This document shows positions 26,624 through 35,425 of a stretch of DNA of 64,000 nucleotides, piece by piece. Where the stretch lies: positions 1 through 64,000 of the forward strand of contig CACGWW010000005.1 in assembly GCA_902576905.1 (NCBI GenBank), written 5' to 3'. The position numbers were made by a program, and so were the translations under genes. The stretch is from an uncultured Alphaproteobacteria bacterium (GTDB taxonomy: Bacteria; Pseudomonadota; Alphaproteobacteria; Rhodobacterales; Rhodobacteraceae). Numbering within the stretch: position 1 is the first letter of the stretch; each line of letters starts with the position of its first letter. Below the pieces are notes generated by a model. The model did no database searches. It had not been told where the DNA came from and worked only from the letters and a program-made list of their open reading frames with translations.

Positions 26624-27850
26624 TTAACTGCATTTATTATCTATAAATTCAAGAAAAAGTGGCCGTATCTCTGTTCGCCAAGCCTTTCCACTAAAAATAC
26701 CGTAGTGACCTGCCCCATCTTGTATATGTGAAAACTTCATATTTTTTGGTAACTTATTCAAAATATTTAAAGCTGCAGAGCATTGACCAGGTGCTGAAAT
26801 ATCATCGTTAGTGCCTTCAATGATAAATGTTGGAATGGTAGTGATTTTTCTAAGATCAACAGGTTGTTCATCAATAGAAAACTCATTCTTAGCGATCTCT
26901 CGCTTTTTAAATATCCTATCTACTGTCGAGAGATAAAATTCAGCTGTCATATCCATAACTGCTAGATATTCGTCATAAAATTTGTTATGTCTATCGTATT
27001 CTGATGCTTGACCTGCGGCTTCCTTTTCAATTTGATCGATAAAAGCTTTACTATGAGTCTCCTGGTTCATTGCCATAAATGACGCTAATTGGATTGCTCC
27101 TGGATATACTTCACGTCCTACTCCTTTATAATTCAAGCCGACCGGCATGGTTACAGTTGATTCAAGTGCCTCCATCGAGGTTCTGCGACCAAAGTCCGTG
27201 ACATCTGTTGGATTGGCATCAGGATCGATTGGCCCACCTATCAAAGTAAGTGATTTTGGATTAAATTCAGGAAATCTTTCTGAAGTAATCGCTGCAGCTG
27301 CGAGCGCAAGAGGAGCTGGTTGGCAAACAGCCATAACATTGAGGTCTGGCGATAGATCACGAAAAAAATCTACCAAGTACTTTGTAAAATCTTCAATATC
27401 GAACTTACCTGCAGAAAAAGGAACATCTCGGGCATTTATCCAGTCAGTCACATACACATCACAGTTAGGAAGAAGAGAAATAACAGTATTTCTAGTCAAC
27501 GTTGCGTAATGTCCAGACATTGGAGCAATGATTAGCACTTTTCGATCTATTTTCTTTCGTCGTGTGCTCTTAAATTTAATCAGATTACAAAAAGGAAGTT
27601 CTTTAACTGTCTCTAACGCTACAAGATACTCAATCCCGTCCGAAATAACAGAGTCTATTCCCCAGTCAGGCTTAGACGTAATTCTTGATAAGCTGTGCTC
27701 AGTTACCTTTCCCCACGCTGCAAGAGTTGAAGGAATAGGACTTGGGTACAAACCAAATAATGGATTTTCCCAAAAAGCTCTTGTTGTTGACGCGACCCAC
27801 TTATTGTATTGTCTTAAATTTTCGAAATAGTCGTATGTAGGTAATAGCAT
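26624..27850 (-). CDS. phaZ: Intracellular polyhydroxyalkanoate depolymerase
   Basis: A 408-residue alpha/beta hydrolase of the intracellular PHA depolymerase family. Conserved features are the N-terminal NPLFGLYPSP, APMSGHYATLTR, VYVTDWINARDVP, the nucleophile Cys176 in AVCQPAP (a lipase-box-like site with Cys, as in Ralstonia PhaZ1), GGPIDP and the C-terminal GAGHYGIFSG holding the catalytic His. It has no signal peptide, fitting action on internal granules. It is divergent from phaC, with 59 bases between them. Releases hydroxyalkanoate from stored polymer. Confidence 0.93.
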   Translation of the reverse strand: MLLPTYDYFENLRQYNKWVASTTRAFWENPLFGLYPSPIPSTLAAWGKVTEHSLSRITSKPDWGIDSVISDGIEYLVALETVKELPFCNLIKFKSTRRKKIDRKVLIIAPMSGHYATLTRNTVISLLPNCDVYVTDWINARDVPFSAGKFDIEDFTKYLVDFFRDLSPDLNVMAVCQPAPLALAAAAITSERFPEFNPKSLTLIGGPIDPDANPTDVTDFGRRTSMEALESTVTMPVGLNYKGVGREVYPGAIQLASFMAMNQETHSKAFIDQIEKEAAGQASEYDRHNKFYDEYLAVMDMTAEFYLSTVDRIFKKREIAKNEFSIDEQPVDLRKITTIPTFIIEGTNDDISAPGQCSAALNILNKLPKNMKFSHIQDGAGHYGIFSGKAWRTEIRPLFLEFIDNKCS

Positions 27851-27909
27851 AGTTTTTACTAGCTTTTTAAAATTAAGGTTTTATATCTACTCTATTAATA
27901 ACGATAGCA

Positions 27910-29721
27910 ATGAAAGTGCAAGAAGAAAACAAAAATCTGAAAGATGACGTTGCTGTAGGTCCGAAAGAATACAAGGAATTACTCAACAATTTTGACAAAA
28001 TAGACACGCTTACAAAGCGACTAGTAATAGCTTTATCTTCTAAAACACCTGATCCTGAGGTTAAAACTCAACCTTCTCAAGAGTTATATTATAAAGCTTC
28101 TGCAAAATATTTTTCAGAGATTTTGTCTAATCCAACGAAGCTTATTGAAAATCAAGTTAAATATTATAAGTCGACTTTGGAAAATTGGACAAGTATCCAA
28201 AATGACATTCTTAAAAGTGCTGGTTCCAAAAAAGATCAAAATAAGCAGCCTGAAAAGACTGATCAGGGTTGGGATGAAAACCTATACTTTAAACTAATAA
28301 AACAGCATTACACTATATCGTCAAAGATCATTGAAGAAACAATTGATGATTTAGATGGATTGAGCAAGTCTGATAAAAAGCAAATAAGTTTTTTTACCAA
28401 ACAGATGATTGAGTTTTTTTCTCCTTCTAATTTTCTAGGAACTAATCCCGAAGCTCTAACACAAGCTCTTGAAACTAATGGAAAGTCTTTGGTTGACGGT
28501 CTCGAAAATCTTGTAACTGATGTAGAAAATAGTACTGGTGACCTAACAGTATCCCTGACAGACACACAGGCATTTGAAGTAGGAGAAAATCTTGCTATTA
28601 CTGAAGGTCGGGTTATTTTCAGAAATGATTTATTTGAGTTAATACACTATAAGCCACTTACGGAGACGGTTTCAAAGACTCCCCTACTCATTGTTCCTCC
28701 TTGGATAAACAAGTTTTATAATTTAGACCTTCAACCTAGAAATAGTTTCGTTAAATTCGCAGTAGAACAAGGCATTTCAACGTTTATTATCTCCTGGGTA
28801 AATCCTGGTAAGGAGCATACTGAGGTTAATTTCACAGATTATATTGAAAAAGGCTTTTTTGAAGCCTCAAAAGTAGTTAAAGCTATTACAGAGCAGGAAA
28901 AAATAAATTGCATAGGATACTGCATAGGAGGAACACTTTTAGCTACGGCCTTATCTTACCTTTGCAAAAAGGGTGAAAACTTCGTTAATTCTGCAACTTT
29001 TTTTACTACGCTAACCGATTTTGAAGACCCCGGAGATTTGTCATTATTTATTACAGATGAATATCTAGATGAGATAAATCGACAAATCGAAAAGGTAGGG
29101 TATATGGAAGGGTCGTTTCTTGCTCAAACTTTCAGTTTTTTACGCTCAAATGATTTAGTTTATGGGCCCGCTGTTCGATCATATTTAATGGGGAAAAAGC
29201 CCCCTCGTTTTGATTTGCTCTATTGGAACGGAGATTCTACCAATTTACCTGGAAAAATGGCACTGGAATATTTGAATAATTTTTACAAAGAAAATCAACT
29301 GTCAAGAGGCGAATTAACATTAATAGGGGAAAGGCTTTCACTCAAATACATTGATATACCTATTTTCGTTGTAGCGACGCACACTGATCATATTGCTCCT
29401 TGGCGATCATCCTTCTATGGTTTAAATAAGTCCTCAGGTAACAAAAGGTTTGTCTTAGCTGGTAGTGGACATATTGCAGGTATAATTAATCCAGCATATA
29501 GTAAGAAATATGGCTATTGGACAAACTCGAAATCATTTTCGGATCCCGACGATTGGTTTAAGACTGCAGATCGACATGAGGGATCTTGGTGGCCCTATTG
29601 GTCTACCTGGATCAAAGCTAGATCTAGCTCCCATGAAAAAGCATATGTGCCTGGTTCTCATAAAGACTATCCCTCTTTGGGGCTGGCACCCGGCAAATAC
29701 GTTATGAAAAATTACAAGTAA
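27910..29721 (+). CDS. phaC: Class I poly(R)-hydroxyalkanoate synthase
   Basis: A 603-residue PHA synthase. The nucleophile is Cys338 in the PhaC box GYCIGG; the catalytic Asp lies in HTDHIAPW and the His in GSGHIAG. The segments LLIVPPWINKFY and ISWVNPGKEH are typical of class I enzymes, as is the length. The N-terminal region of about 200 residues is Lys/Glu-rich. It polymerises hydroxyacyl-CoA on the granule surface. The phasin gene follows with its own promoter, then phaR. No clear ribosome site is seen before ATG 27910. Confidence 0.95.
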   Translation: MKVQEENKNLKDDVAVGPKEYKELLNNFDKIDTLTKRLVIALSSKTPDPEVKTQPSQELYYKASAKYFSEILSNPTKLIENQVKYYKSTLENWTSIQNDILKSAGSKKDQNKQPEKTDQGWDENLYFKLIKQHYTISSKIIEETIDDLDGLSKSDKKQISFFTKQMIEFFSPSNFLGTNPEALTQALETNGKSLVDGLENLVTDVENSTGDLTVSLTDTQAFEVGENLAITEGRVIFRNDLFELIHYKPLTETVSKTPLLIVPPWINKFYNLDLQPRNSFVKFAVEQGISTFIISWVNPGKEHTEVNFTDYIEKGFFEASKVVKAITEQEKINCIGYCIGGTLLATALSYLCKKGENFVNSATFFTTLTDFEDPGDLSLFITDEYLDEINRQIEKVGYMEGSFLAQTFSFLRSNDLVYGPAVRSYLMGKKPPRFDLLYWNGDSTNLPGKMALEYLNNFYKENQLSRGELTLIGERLSLKYIDIPIFVVATHTDHIAPWRSSFYGLNKSSGNKRFVLAGSGHIAGIINPAYSKKYGYWTNSKSFSDPDDWFKTADRHEGSWWPYWSTWIKARSSSHEKAYVPGSHKDYPSLGLAPGKYVMKNYK

Positions 29722-29744
29722 TTCTGCGATTGCAAAAAAATATA

Positions 29745-29774
29745 TTGACATTTTATGCAAATGCAGCATATATT
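29745..29774 (+). promoter_or_regulatory. Phasin promoter with TGC-rich spacer
   Basis: TTGACA (29745-29750) and TATATT (29769-29774) lie 18 bases apart, just after the phaC stop. The spacer contains TGCAAATGCAGCA, and CTGCGATTGCA lies just upstream (29724-29734). In Paracoccus, PhaR represses phaP through TGC-rich sites, so these are candidate PhaR operators; that link is inference. Confidence 0.55.
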
Positions 29775-29804
29775 GCTTTATCCGCATATAAAAAGGAGCA
29801 GAAA

Positions 29805-30212
29805 ATGTTTAATTTTGAAGATTATACTAAGAATTTTGAAAAAATGATGTCACAAAGCCCTATAAAAATCGATGAAGCAATGAAATCCATAATGGATTAT
29901 AACTCAAAATTTGGGAAGATAGCTTTAGACACAGTAAAAAAGAATACTGAGCTGTCACAGACATGGGCAAAGGAAAGTTTATCGGCCTTAGACCCCTTTG
30001 TTAAAAGTACTGAAAAACCTGAAGATTTTATGAAGATTGCCACTGATTACGTGAGCTCACAAACCCAAAGCACACCAAAGCATATAGCAGAGTTTGCAGA
30101 GGTGGCTAAAAAGGCCCAGCTAGAAACAATAGATTTGATGATGAAGGCCGGAAAAGATGCCCAGGAAGAGCTTACCAACGTGACAAAGAAAGCTTCGTCT
30201 CCGAAAGAGTAG
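29805..30212 (+). CDS. phaP: Phasin (PHA granule-associated protein)
   Basis: A 135-residue, almost wholly helical, Lys/Glu-rich protein with no cysteine, in the size range of phasin-family proteins that coat PHA granules. ATG 29805 has AAAAGGAG at ideal spacing, and the first residues MFNFEDYTKNFEKM are amphipathic; an upstream in-frame TTG at 29730 would place the promoter inside the gene. It sits between phaC and phaR and ends before a strong terminator, fitting independent and probably high expression. Confidence 0.85.
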   Translation: MFNFEDYTKNFEKMMSQSPIKIDEAMKSIMDYNSKFGKIALDTVKKNTELSQTWAKESLSALDPFVKSTEKPEDFMKIATDYVSSQTQSTPKHIAEFAEVAKKAQLETIDLMMKAGKDAQEELTNVTKKASSPKE

Positions 30213-30236
30213 ACTTTACGTAAAAATTTCCTCCTA

Positions 30237-30265
30237 AAAATGGTCGCTTAGCGGCCATTTTTTTT
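30237..30265 (+). terminator. Rho-independent terminator after the phasin gene
   Basis: AAAATGGTCGC pairs with GCGGCCATTTT (one G-T pair) across loop TTA, followed by a run of eight or more T. Confidence 0.88.
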
Positions 30266-30268
30266 AAC

Positions 30269-30294
30269 TTATCAAAATATCATCTAGTTGATAA
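30269..30294. promoter_or_regulatory. Inverted repeat before phaR
   Basis: TTATCAA (30269-30275) and TTGATAA (30288-30294) are exact inverted copies 12 bases apart, 11 bases before the phaR ATG. It could be an operator for autoregulation or chance in AT-rich DNA. Confidence 0.3.
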
Positions 30295-30305
30295 AATACA
30301 ACATT

Positions 30306-30902
30306 ATGGATAATGATTCAGATACAATAATCATCAATAAGTATAGCAGCAGACGCTTATACAATACCAATTCTAGCGAATATGTAACATTAGATGATCT
30401 CTGTAGGCTTATAAACGAAGGGAAAAATTTTAAGATCATAGATAAGGACTCTGGAAAAGATATTACCAATCAATATTTGCTACAGATAATATCAGACCTC
30501 GAAAATAAAGAGGGTAACGTGTTTCCTCAAGATGTGTTAAAAGAGATAATTCTAAGTTATAACAATACAGCCCAAAAATTCATGCCTGAGATATTATCAA
30601 AAACATTCGAAGTATTTCACCAGCAACAACAGAGTTTTTTAAAAGCATTTAACTCACCGGCAAAGGAGAATAAGTCTAGCGAAAACAGTGCCGTTTTTTT
30701 TGAAGAGTGGCAAAAAAGTCAGGCTGAAATAATGGAAAAGATGATGCAGCCTTGGCTTAACAATCCCCTATTTAAAGAAAAGAGAGCTGAAGAGCCATCT
30801 AACTCCAGTGTGTCAAAAGATAATAGTAATGTGGAAGAAATAGATTCCTTAAGGCAACAAATTGAAGAATTAAGAGATATAATTACAAAGAAGAACCCGT
30901 AA
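30306..30902 (+). CDS. phaR: Polyhydroxyalkanoate synthesis repressor PhaR
   Basis: A 198-residue regulator. Residues 8-70 carry the PHA accumulation regulator DNA-binding domain, including INKYSSRRLYNT and the segment YVTLDDLCRLINEGK. The following part has a Gln-rich stretch (FHQQQQSFL) and a C-terminal coiled coil (SLRQQIEELRDII) used for oligomerisation. PhaR binds both DNA near phaP and the PHA granule, releasing phaP when polymer forms. I start it at ATG 30306; a TTG six codons earlier falls in the inverted repeat. It follows the phaP terminator, so it is transcribed separately. Confidence 0.92.
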   Translation: MDNDSDTIIINKYSSRRLYNTNSSEYVTLDDLCRLINEGKNFKIIDKDSGKDITNQYLLQIISDLENKEGNVFPQDVLKEIILSYNNTAQKFMPEILSKTFEVFHQQQQSFLKAFNSPAKENKSSENSAVFFEEWQKSQAEIMEKMMQPWLNNPLFKEKRAEEPSNSSVSKDNSNVEEIDSLRQQIEELRDIITKKNP

Positions 30903-30905
30903 CTT

Positions 30906-32015
30906 TTATCTATATATTCTGTACAACCCGCCCTTCTTTTCATCAGAAATAATAAGAATACTGCCGTCATTAAGTTGTTCAATATCCCTAATTCTACCAA
31001 ACCGTTTTTTAAACAACACTAGCTCTTTTTGGGGTAACTCGTTTTCTAATTTAACTACATAAAGGCTTTTAAACTTAAGTGAAGATACTAACAAGTGCCC
31101 CTTGAATTCAGGAAACATATTTTTGTCATAAAATATCATGCCTGATGGTGCAATTGAAGGCACCCAATACCATAAGGGATTCTCAAAACCATCTAATGAA
31201 GTTATCCCCTGCCCTATCTTTCCGCCCCAATATTCTTCGCCATAAGTCACGATTGGCCAACCGTAGTTTTTCCCTGGCTTCAACACATTGATTTCATCTC
31301 CACCTTTTGGACCATGTTCATTAACCCAAATTTCATTGGTCTTACTATTTATTGCCATTCCTTGAGGATTTCTATGCCCCTTTGTATACACTTCCGCGGG
31401 CCAGCTATCGTGGGGCTTCTGTTCCCTGGTAGAACCATCATATTTATTTACCCTGATGACTGAGCCAGCATGAGAGTTTGCATCTTGGGCTTCGTATCTA
31501 TTTCCTCTATCTCCAATAGACATAAAAATTTCGTCATTCAGAATTGCTAACCTACACCCGAAATGGACTCCTGACTCCGAAACATTATTAGATTTAAATA
31601 GTATTTTTTTTGAGATGAGTTTATCTTCTTTTAAGGTCCCAGCCATCAAAGTGGTAGAGGAGCCTCCAGAAACCTTAGATGAGTAACAAATATAAACCTT
31701 TCTCTCAGACACCGACTCTTTATCAACCAGTACGTCTAAAAGACCACCTTGCCTGACGTTAAAAACCTCTGGTAAGTTACTGATTTTTAATCTTGAACCA
31801 TTTTTTAAATTTACCTTAAACAGGTTTCCTCCTCTCTCAGTGATTAAAACTTCGTCATTATCAAAAACAGAAATACCCCAGGGATGAGAGAAAGCTTTTC
31901 CAACTTTCTTAACTTTGTACTCTTGTGTGAATGATGGAGCTGAAAAAGCAAATAATGCAACTGTCAGCAAGAAAAACGTCAATGAGTTAAACAGCGTTAT
32001 GTTTAGAAATTTCAT
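30906..32015 (-). CDS. PQQ-dependent aldose sugar dehydrogenase, soluble exported type
   Basis: A 369-residue protein with a signal peptide (hydrophobic residues 9-28, likely cleavage near SAPSFT). The beta-propeller of the glucose/sorbosone (YliI/Asd-like) dehydrogenase family is recognised by HPWGISVF, ERGGNL, RQGGLLDV, the calcium/PQQ-region GDRGNRYEAQD, NEHGPKGGDEIN and PSIAPSGMIFYD. It would oxidise aldoses in the periplasm, given PQQ. No pqq genes are in the window. It lies 12 bases after the PFK gene, so it probably ends the alpha-glucoside operon. Confidence 0.87.
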   Translation of the reverse strand: MKFLNITLFNSLTFFLLTVALFAFSAPSFTQEYKVKKVGKAFSHPWGISVFDNDEVLITERGGNLFKVNLKNGSRLKISNLPEVFNVRQGGLLDVLVDKESVSERKVYICYSSKVSGGSSTTLMAGTLKEDKLISKKILFKSNNVSESGVHFGCRLAILNDEIFMSIGDRGNRYEAQDANSHAGSVIRVNKYDGSTREQKPHDSWPAEVYTKGHRNPQGMAINSKTNEIWVNEHGPKGGDEINVLKPGKNYGWPIVTYGEEYWGGKIGQGITSLDGFENPLWYWVPSIAPSGMIFYDKNMFPEFKGHLLVSSLKFKSLYVVKLENELPQKELVLFKKRFGRIRDIEQLNDGSILIISDEKKGGLYRIYR

Positions 32016-32027
32016 ACTAATTCCTTC

Positions 32028-33002
32028 TCAAGCAGTATTTTCAATAAGATCATGCAGATACATATCTACGTTAACCTTTGCATTAACAACCTTATCAAAT
32101 TCTACTTTTTTAATAGTATCGACTGGTTTTGCAATGATCACATTCGAAAAACCGTCTTTTAAAGCAAGAATAGCATTGACTCCAAGCTCAGTAGCTAGCA
32201 CTCGGTCTACTGCAGATGGATTCCCACCTCTCTGCATATGACCCAAAGTTGTAATTCTTAAGTCGAAATTTCCCTTTTCTTTTAATGCACCAGCCAGTGA
32301 AGCCCCTCCTTTAGAAAATCCACCCTCAGCTAGTATAATAATACACCCTTTTTTGCCTCTATTTAGTTGATGTTTAATTTTCTGAGCAAGCTTTGTAATA
32401 TTAGTTTTAACCTCCGGGATTATTGTAACTTCTGCCCCAGCACCAATTCCAGCCAGTATCCCAAGCCATCCACAATTTCTACCCATAACCTCGACTATAT
32501 GAGTAACATTAGCAGTAGTAGCGGTATCTCTGATTTTATCTATTGCTGTCAATGCAGTATTTATTGCTGTGTCAAATCCAATGGTAGACCCCACTACAGC
32601 CATATCTTTATCAATTGTTGCAGGAACCACAACGCATCTTGTTTTGGAAATTTTTGATAAAGCAATTGCTCCCTTCGTAGATCCTTCCCCTCCAATGATT
32701 ATTAATCCATCAACTTTATGAGAGCGGAGATTATTTTCAGCAATCATTCGGTATTTTTTATTTACAAACCTTGATGAGCGAGAGGTATGCAGAATGCTAC
32801 CTCCCCTCTGAATAATATTTCCTACTAGTCTTCTATCAAATACTACAAAATCATTATCGATTAACCCTTCATAGCCATTTCTAAAACCAATTATATCAAT
32901 TTTGTTATTAAGTGATGTCCTAACTATTGCTCTTATAGCTGCGTTCATCCCAGGAGCATCCCCTCCACTTGTTAGAACTGCAATCTTTTTCATTTTTATC
33001 AT
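32028..33002 (-). CDS. pfkA: 6-phosphofructokinase-family kinase (PfkA type, variant motifs)
   Basis: A 324-residue PfkA-family protein. TSGGDAPGMN is the nucleotide loop; Gly107 in GGEGS (104-108) points to ATP rather than pyrophosphate use. Both catalytic Asp are kept in TIDKD (129-133), and MGRNCGW and LGHMQRGG hold further fructose-6-phosphate ligands. Departures from E. coli PfkA are Glu for Asp in GGDGS, Lys for Asn in TIDND, and Val166 where Arg162 contacts the sugar phosphate. The substrate could therefore differ. It is 18 bases after the ABC ATPase gene, making it part of the alpha-glucoside operon and supporting EMP-type sugar use. Confidence 0.85.
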   Translation of the reverse strand: MIKMKKIAVLTSGGDAPGMNAAIRAIVRTSLNNKIDIIGFRNGYEGLIDNDFVVFDRRLVGNIIQRGGSILHTSRSSRFVNKKYRMIAENNLRSHKVDGLIIIGGEGSTKGAIALSKISKTRCVVVPATIDKDMAVVGSTIGFDTAINTALTAIDKIRDTATTANVTHIVEVMGRNCGWLGILAGIGAGAEVTIIPEVKTNITKLAQKIKHQLNRGKKGCIIILAEGGFSKGGASLAGALKEKGNFDLRITTLGHMQRGGNPSAVDRVLATELGVNAILALKDGFSNVIIAKPVDTIKKVEFDKVVNAKVNVDMYLHDLIENTA

Positions 33003-33020
33003 GAAACCTGAAAAATTAAA

Positions 33021-34097
33021 TTATATTACTTCCTTATTTGCATTGAAAACATGACATTTGTCTGGATTGAAAGCCACATTAATGGTGTCTCCGACTTTTA
33101 TTTTCGAGTCCCCATCTGTTTCTACTACAAGTGGCTCTCCTTCCTTATCTAGATATAGAAAAGTGCCAGACCCTAGTTTTTCAACAACAAAAACCTTGCC
33201 TTTCCAAGCATTTTTTAAATCTTTGCTAATTTTTAAGTGCTCCGGTCTTATGCCTAAAGTTATTTCATCCCCAGTCTTTAAATTTGTGGTGGTTTTTTTT
33301 AATAAAAAGCTTTTTTGACCCAGCAAATCGATACTAATACTTTGGCTGCTCTTTTTTAATATTCTTGTTTTTATAAAATTCATTTTAGGAGAGCCAATAA
33401 ACCCTCCAACAAATAAATTTTTGGGATTATGGTATAAATCCATTGGGCTTCCAGATTGGGATATTTTACCTTGATCTAACACAACAATTTTATCAGCCAT
33501 GGTCATAGCTTCTGTTTGATCATGGGTCACATATATCATAGTTGCATCTAATTGATCATGTAATTTTGCTAATTCAACTCTCATTTGAACTCTCAATGCG
33601 GCGTCGAGGTTTGATAAAGGTTCGTCGAATAGAAAAACCTTAGGTTTTCTAGTGATTGCACGTCCAATAGCAACCCTTTGTCTTTGGCCGCCTGAAAGTT
33701 GTTTTGGTTTTCTTTGTAGAAGTTCTTCTATCTGAAGAATTTTTGCAGCATCATAAACCCTGCTATCGATTTCATCCTTAGTAAGTTTCTCTAACTTTAA
33801 CCCAAAGGCCATATTGTTATAAACCGTCATATGTGGGTATAAAGCATAAGACTGGAACACCATCGCAATATTTCTGTCTTTTGGTGACAAATCATTAACA
33901 ATGTTTCCATCAATAGAGATTGTCCCTGAGTTTATACTCTCTAGTCCTGCAATCATTCTTAAAATGGTGGATTTACCACAACCACTCGGTCCAACCAAAA
34001 CCGTGAATGATTGGCTATCTATATTGAGAGAGACATCTTGTATAACGTGGTTTTTGCCATAATATTTATTTAGGTTTTTTATAACAATTTCAGACAT
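33021..34097 (-). CDS. aglK: ABC transporter ATPase for alpha-glucosides (AglK/UgpC type)
   Basis: A 358-residue ABC ATPase of the carbohydrate-uptake class 1 group. Walker A is GPSGCGKST, the signature SGGQRQRVAIGRA, Walker B VFLFDEPLSNLD, and a C-terminal TOBE/regulatory domain contains ITLGIRPEHL. Such subunits energise MalFG-type permeases. Position 9 bases after the GH4 gene and downstream of the permease genes assigns it to this transporter. Confidence 0.9.
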   Translation of the reverse strand: MSEIVIKNLNKYYGKNHVIQDVSLNIDSQSFTVLVGPSGCGKSTILRMIAGLESINSGTISIDGNIVNDLSPKDRNIAMVFQSYALYPHMTVYNNMAFGLKLEKLTKDEIDSRVYDAAKILQIEELLQRKPKQLSGGQRQRVAIGRAITRKPKVFLFDEPLSNLDAALRVQMRVELAKLHDQLDATMIYVTHDQTEAMTMADKIVVLDQGKISQSGSPMDLYHNPKNLFVGGFIGSPKMNFIKTRILKKSSQSISIDLLGQKSFLLKKTTTNLKTGDEITLGIRPEHLKISKDLKNAWKGKVFVVEKLGSGTFLYLDKEGEPLVVETDGDSKIKVGDTINVAFNPDKCHVFNANKEVI

Positions 34098-34106
34098 ATT
34101 TGTGAT

Positions 34107-35423
34107 CTACTTTAAATAACCTAAAAACTTACTTTGGGTCTCAAGCATGTTGTTAAGAAGCCTTGCGGCTTGAGTGGAGTCATTTACAACAGGATCAGCC
34201 AAAAGTGCTAGGTAAGCTGAATTTTTTGAACAATTAAGAACTGCATCTGTTGTCATTTGAATAACACCCGATTGCAAACTTAATAAAGATCCAAATGCAC
34301 TGGGATAATTTTCGAATGAAACTCCTTGCACGCCAGATTTATTAACTTTTCCAGGTACTTCTACTACAATATCTCTTGGAAGGCATGCTATATAACCCCT
34401 ATTCGGTATATTAACCGCAGCTTCCTCGTATCCGGAGTCACCTAAAATACCTTCAATTATGGGAATTACTCTTTCGTGTGTGCCAATATTCTTAGGATCG
34501 AAGAAATGATCATACGAACTTTTATCATCATAAAAAGCTAAACACTTTGCCTTATAATTATCATAAAAATCTAGAATTGCATCATGGTCGGCTACACTGT
34601 AAGCCCACTGTATATATTCTCCTAAATGACTATCAGTTGTAATTGGGAGGTATCCATAAATTCTAAAAAGTTCACGAAAAACGCCTCTTTCCGCGCCAGG
34701 CTTAGAGGGCTTAGCGTCATGTTTGTTAATCAAGTCTGCAAAATAGGTTGAAAAGTTTTGCTTAATTATCGGATAACCGTCTTTACCGGTATTTTTATAT
34801 TTAGCTTCTAATAATATACTGAAATGGTTCAATCCAGCTGCCCTAAATTCAATGTTCGACAATTCAGTTTCCATTAAATCCGGTAGTTGCCTCTCCATTG
34901 ATGCAATTTCATGGCACATCCCAATAAATTTTAAATCTGGAAATTTTGTGGTGACTGCATGACAAATGCGCTGCATTGGGTTTGAGAAATTAAAAACAAA
35001 GGCATCGGGACAAATAGCATTTATGTCCTCGCAAATATCCAAAATTGGAGGTATTTGTCTCAGAGAGTGGAATAAGCCTCCAGGCCCACCATTTTCTCCA
35101 TAGACTTGCCTTATTCCATATTGCAATGGTATCTTCCAGTCTTGATCCCAAAGATCAAATCGTTTTCCAACCTCGATTGAGATTATACAAAAAGTTGCTC
35201 CCTTTAGAGCCTCTTTTCTTGAAATAGAGGCCTTTATATCAACATTTACTCCTAGCTTTTCTTTATAGTCATTTGCAATTATTTTAGTATTAGCGAGTGT
35301 TGTTTTATCTATGTCATGAAGAAAAATCTCACAACCATCCAAAGTGCCTGACTTAAAAATGTCGCTAATTATACCCAATCCAAAATTTTGGCTACCGGCA
35401 CCAATTAAAACAATCTTTTCCAT
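34107..35423 (-). CDS. GH4-family alpha-glucosidase/alpha-galactosidase
   Basis: A 438-residue glycoside hydrolase family 4 enzyme, a group that uses NAD+ and a divalent metal rather than two carboxylates. The Rossmann motif is GAGSQNFG (8-15), NPM is at 148-150, and the metal motif CHE starts at Cys170-His171 in GMCHEIA. A second His lies in GLNHFS. The lack of a phospho-binding specificity motif cannot be judged by eye. In this operon, alpha-glucoside is the likely substrate, cleaved in the cytoplasm to give glucose. It is two bases downstream of the permease gene. Confidence 0.88.
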   Translation of the reverse strand: MEKIVLIGAGSQNFGLGIISDIFKSGTLDGCEIFLHDIDKTTLANTKIIANDYKEKLGVNVDIKASISRKEALKGATFCIISIEVGKRFDLWDQDWKIPLQYGIRQVYGENGGPGGLFHSLRQIPPILDICEDINAICPDAFVFNFSNPMQRICHAVTTKFPDLKFIGMCHEIASMERQLPDLMETELSNIEFRAAGLNHFSILLEAKYKNTGKDGYPIIKQNFSTYFADLINKHDAKPSKPGAERGVFRELFRIYGYLPITTDSHLGEYIQWAYSVADHDAILDFYDNYKAKCLAFYDDKSSYDHFFDPKNIGTHERVIPIIEGILGDSGYEEAAVNIPNRGYIACLPRDIVVEVPGKVNKSGVQGVSFENYPSAFGSLLSLQSGVIQMTTDAVLNCSKNSAYLALLADPVVNDSTQAARLLNNMLETQSKFLGYLK

Positions 35424-35425
35424 CT

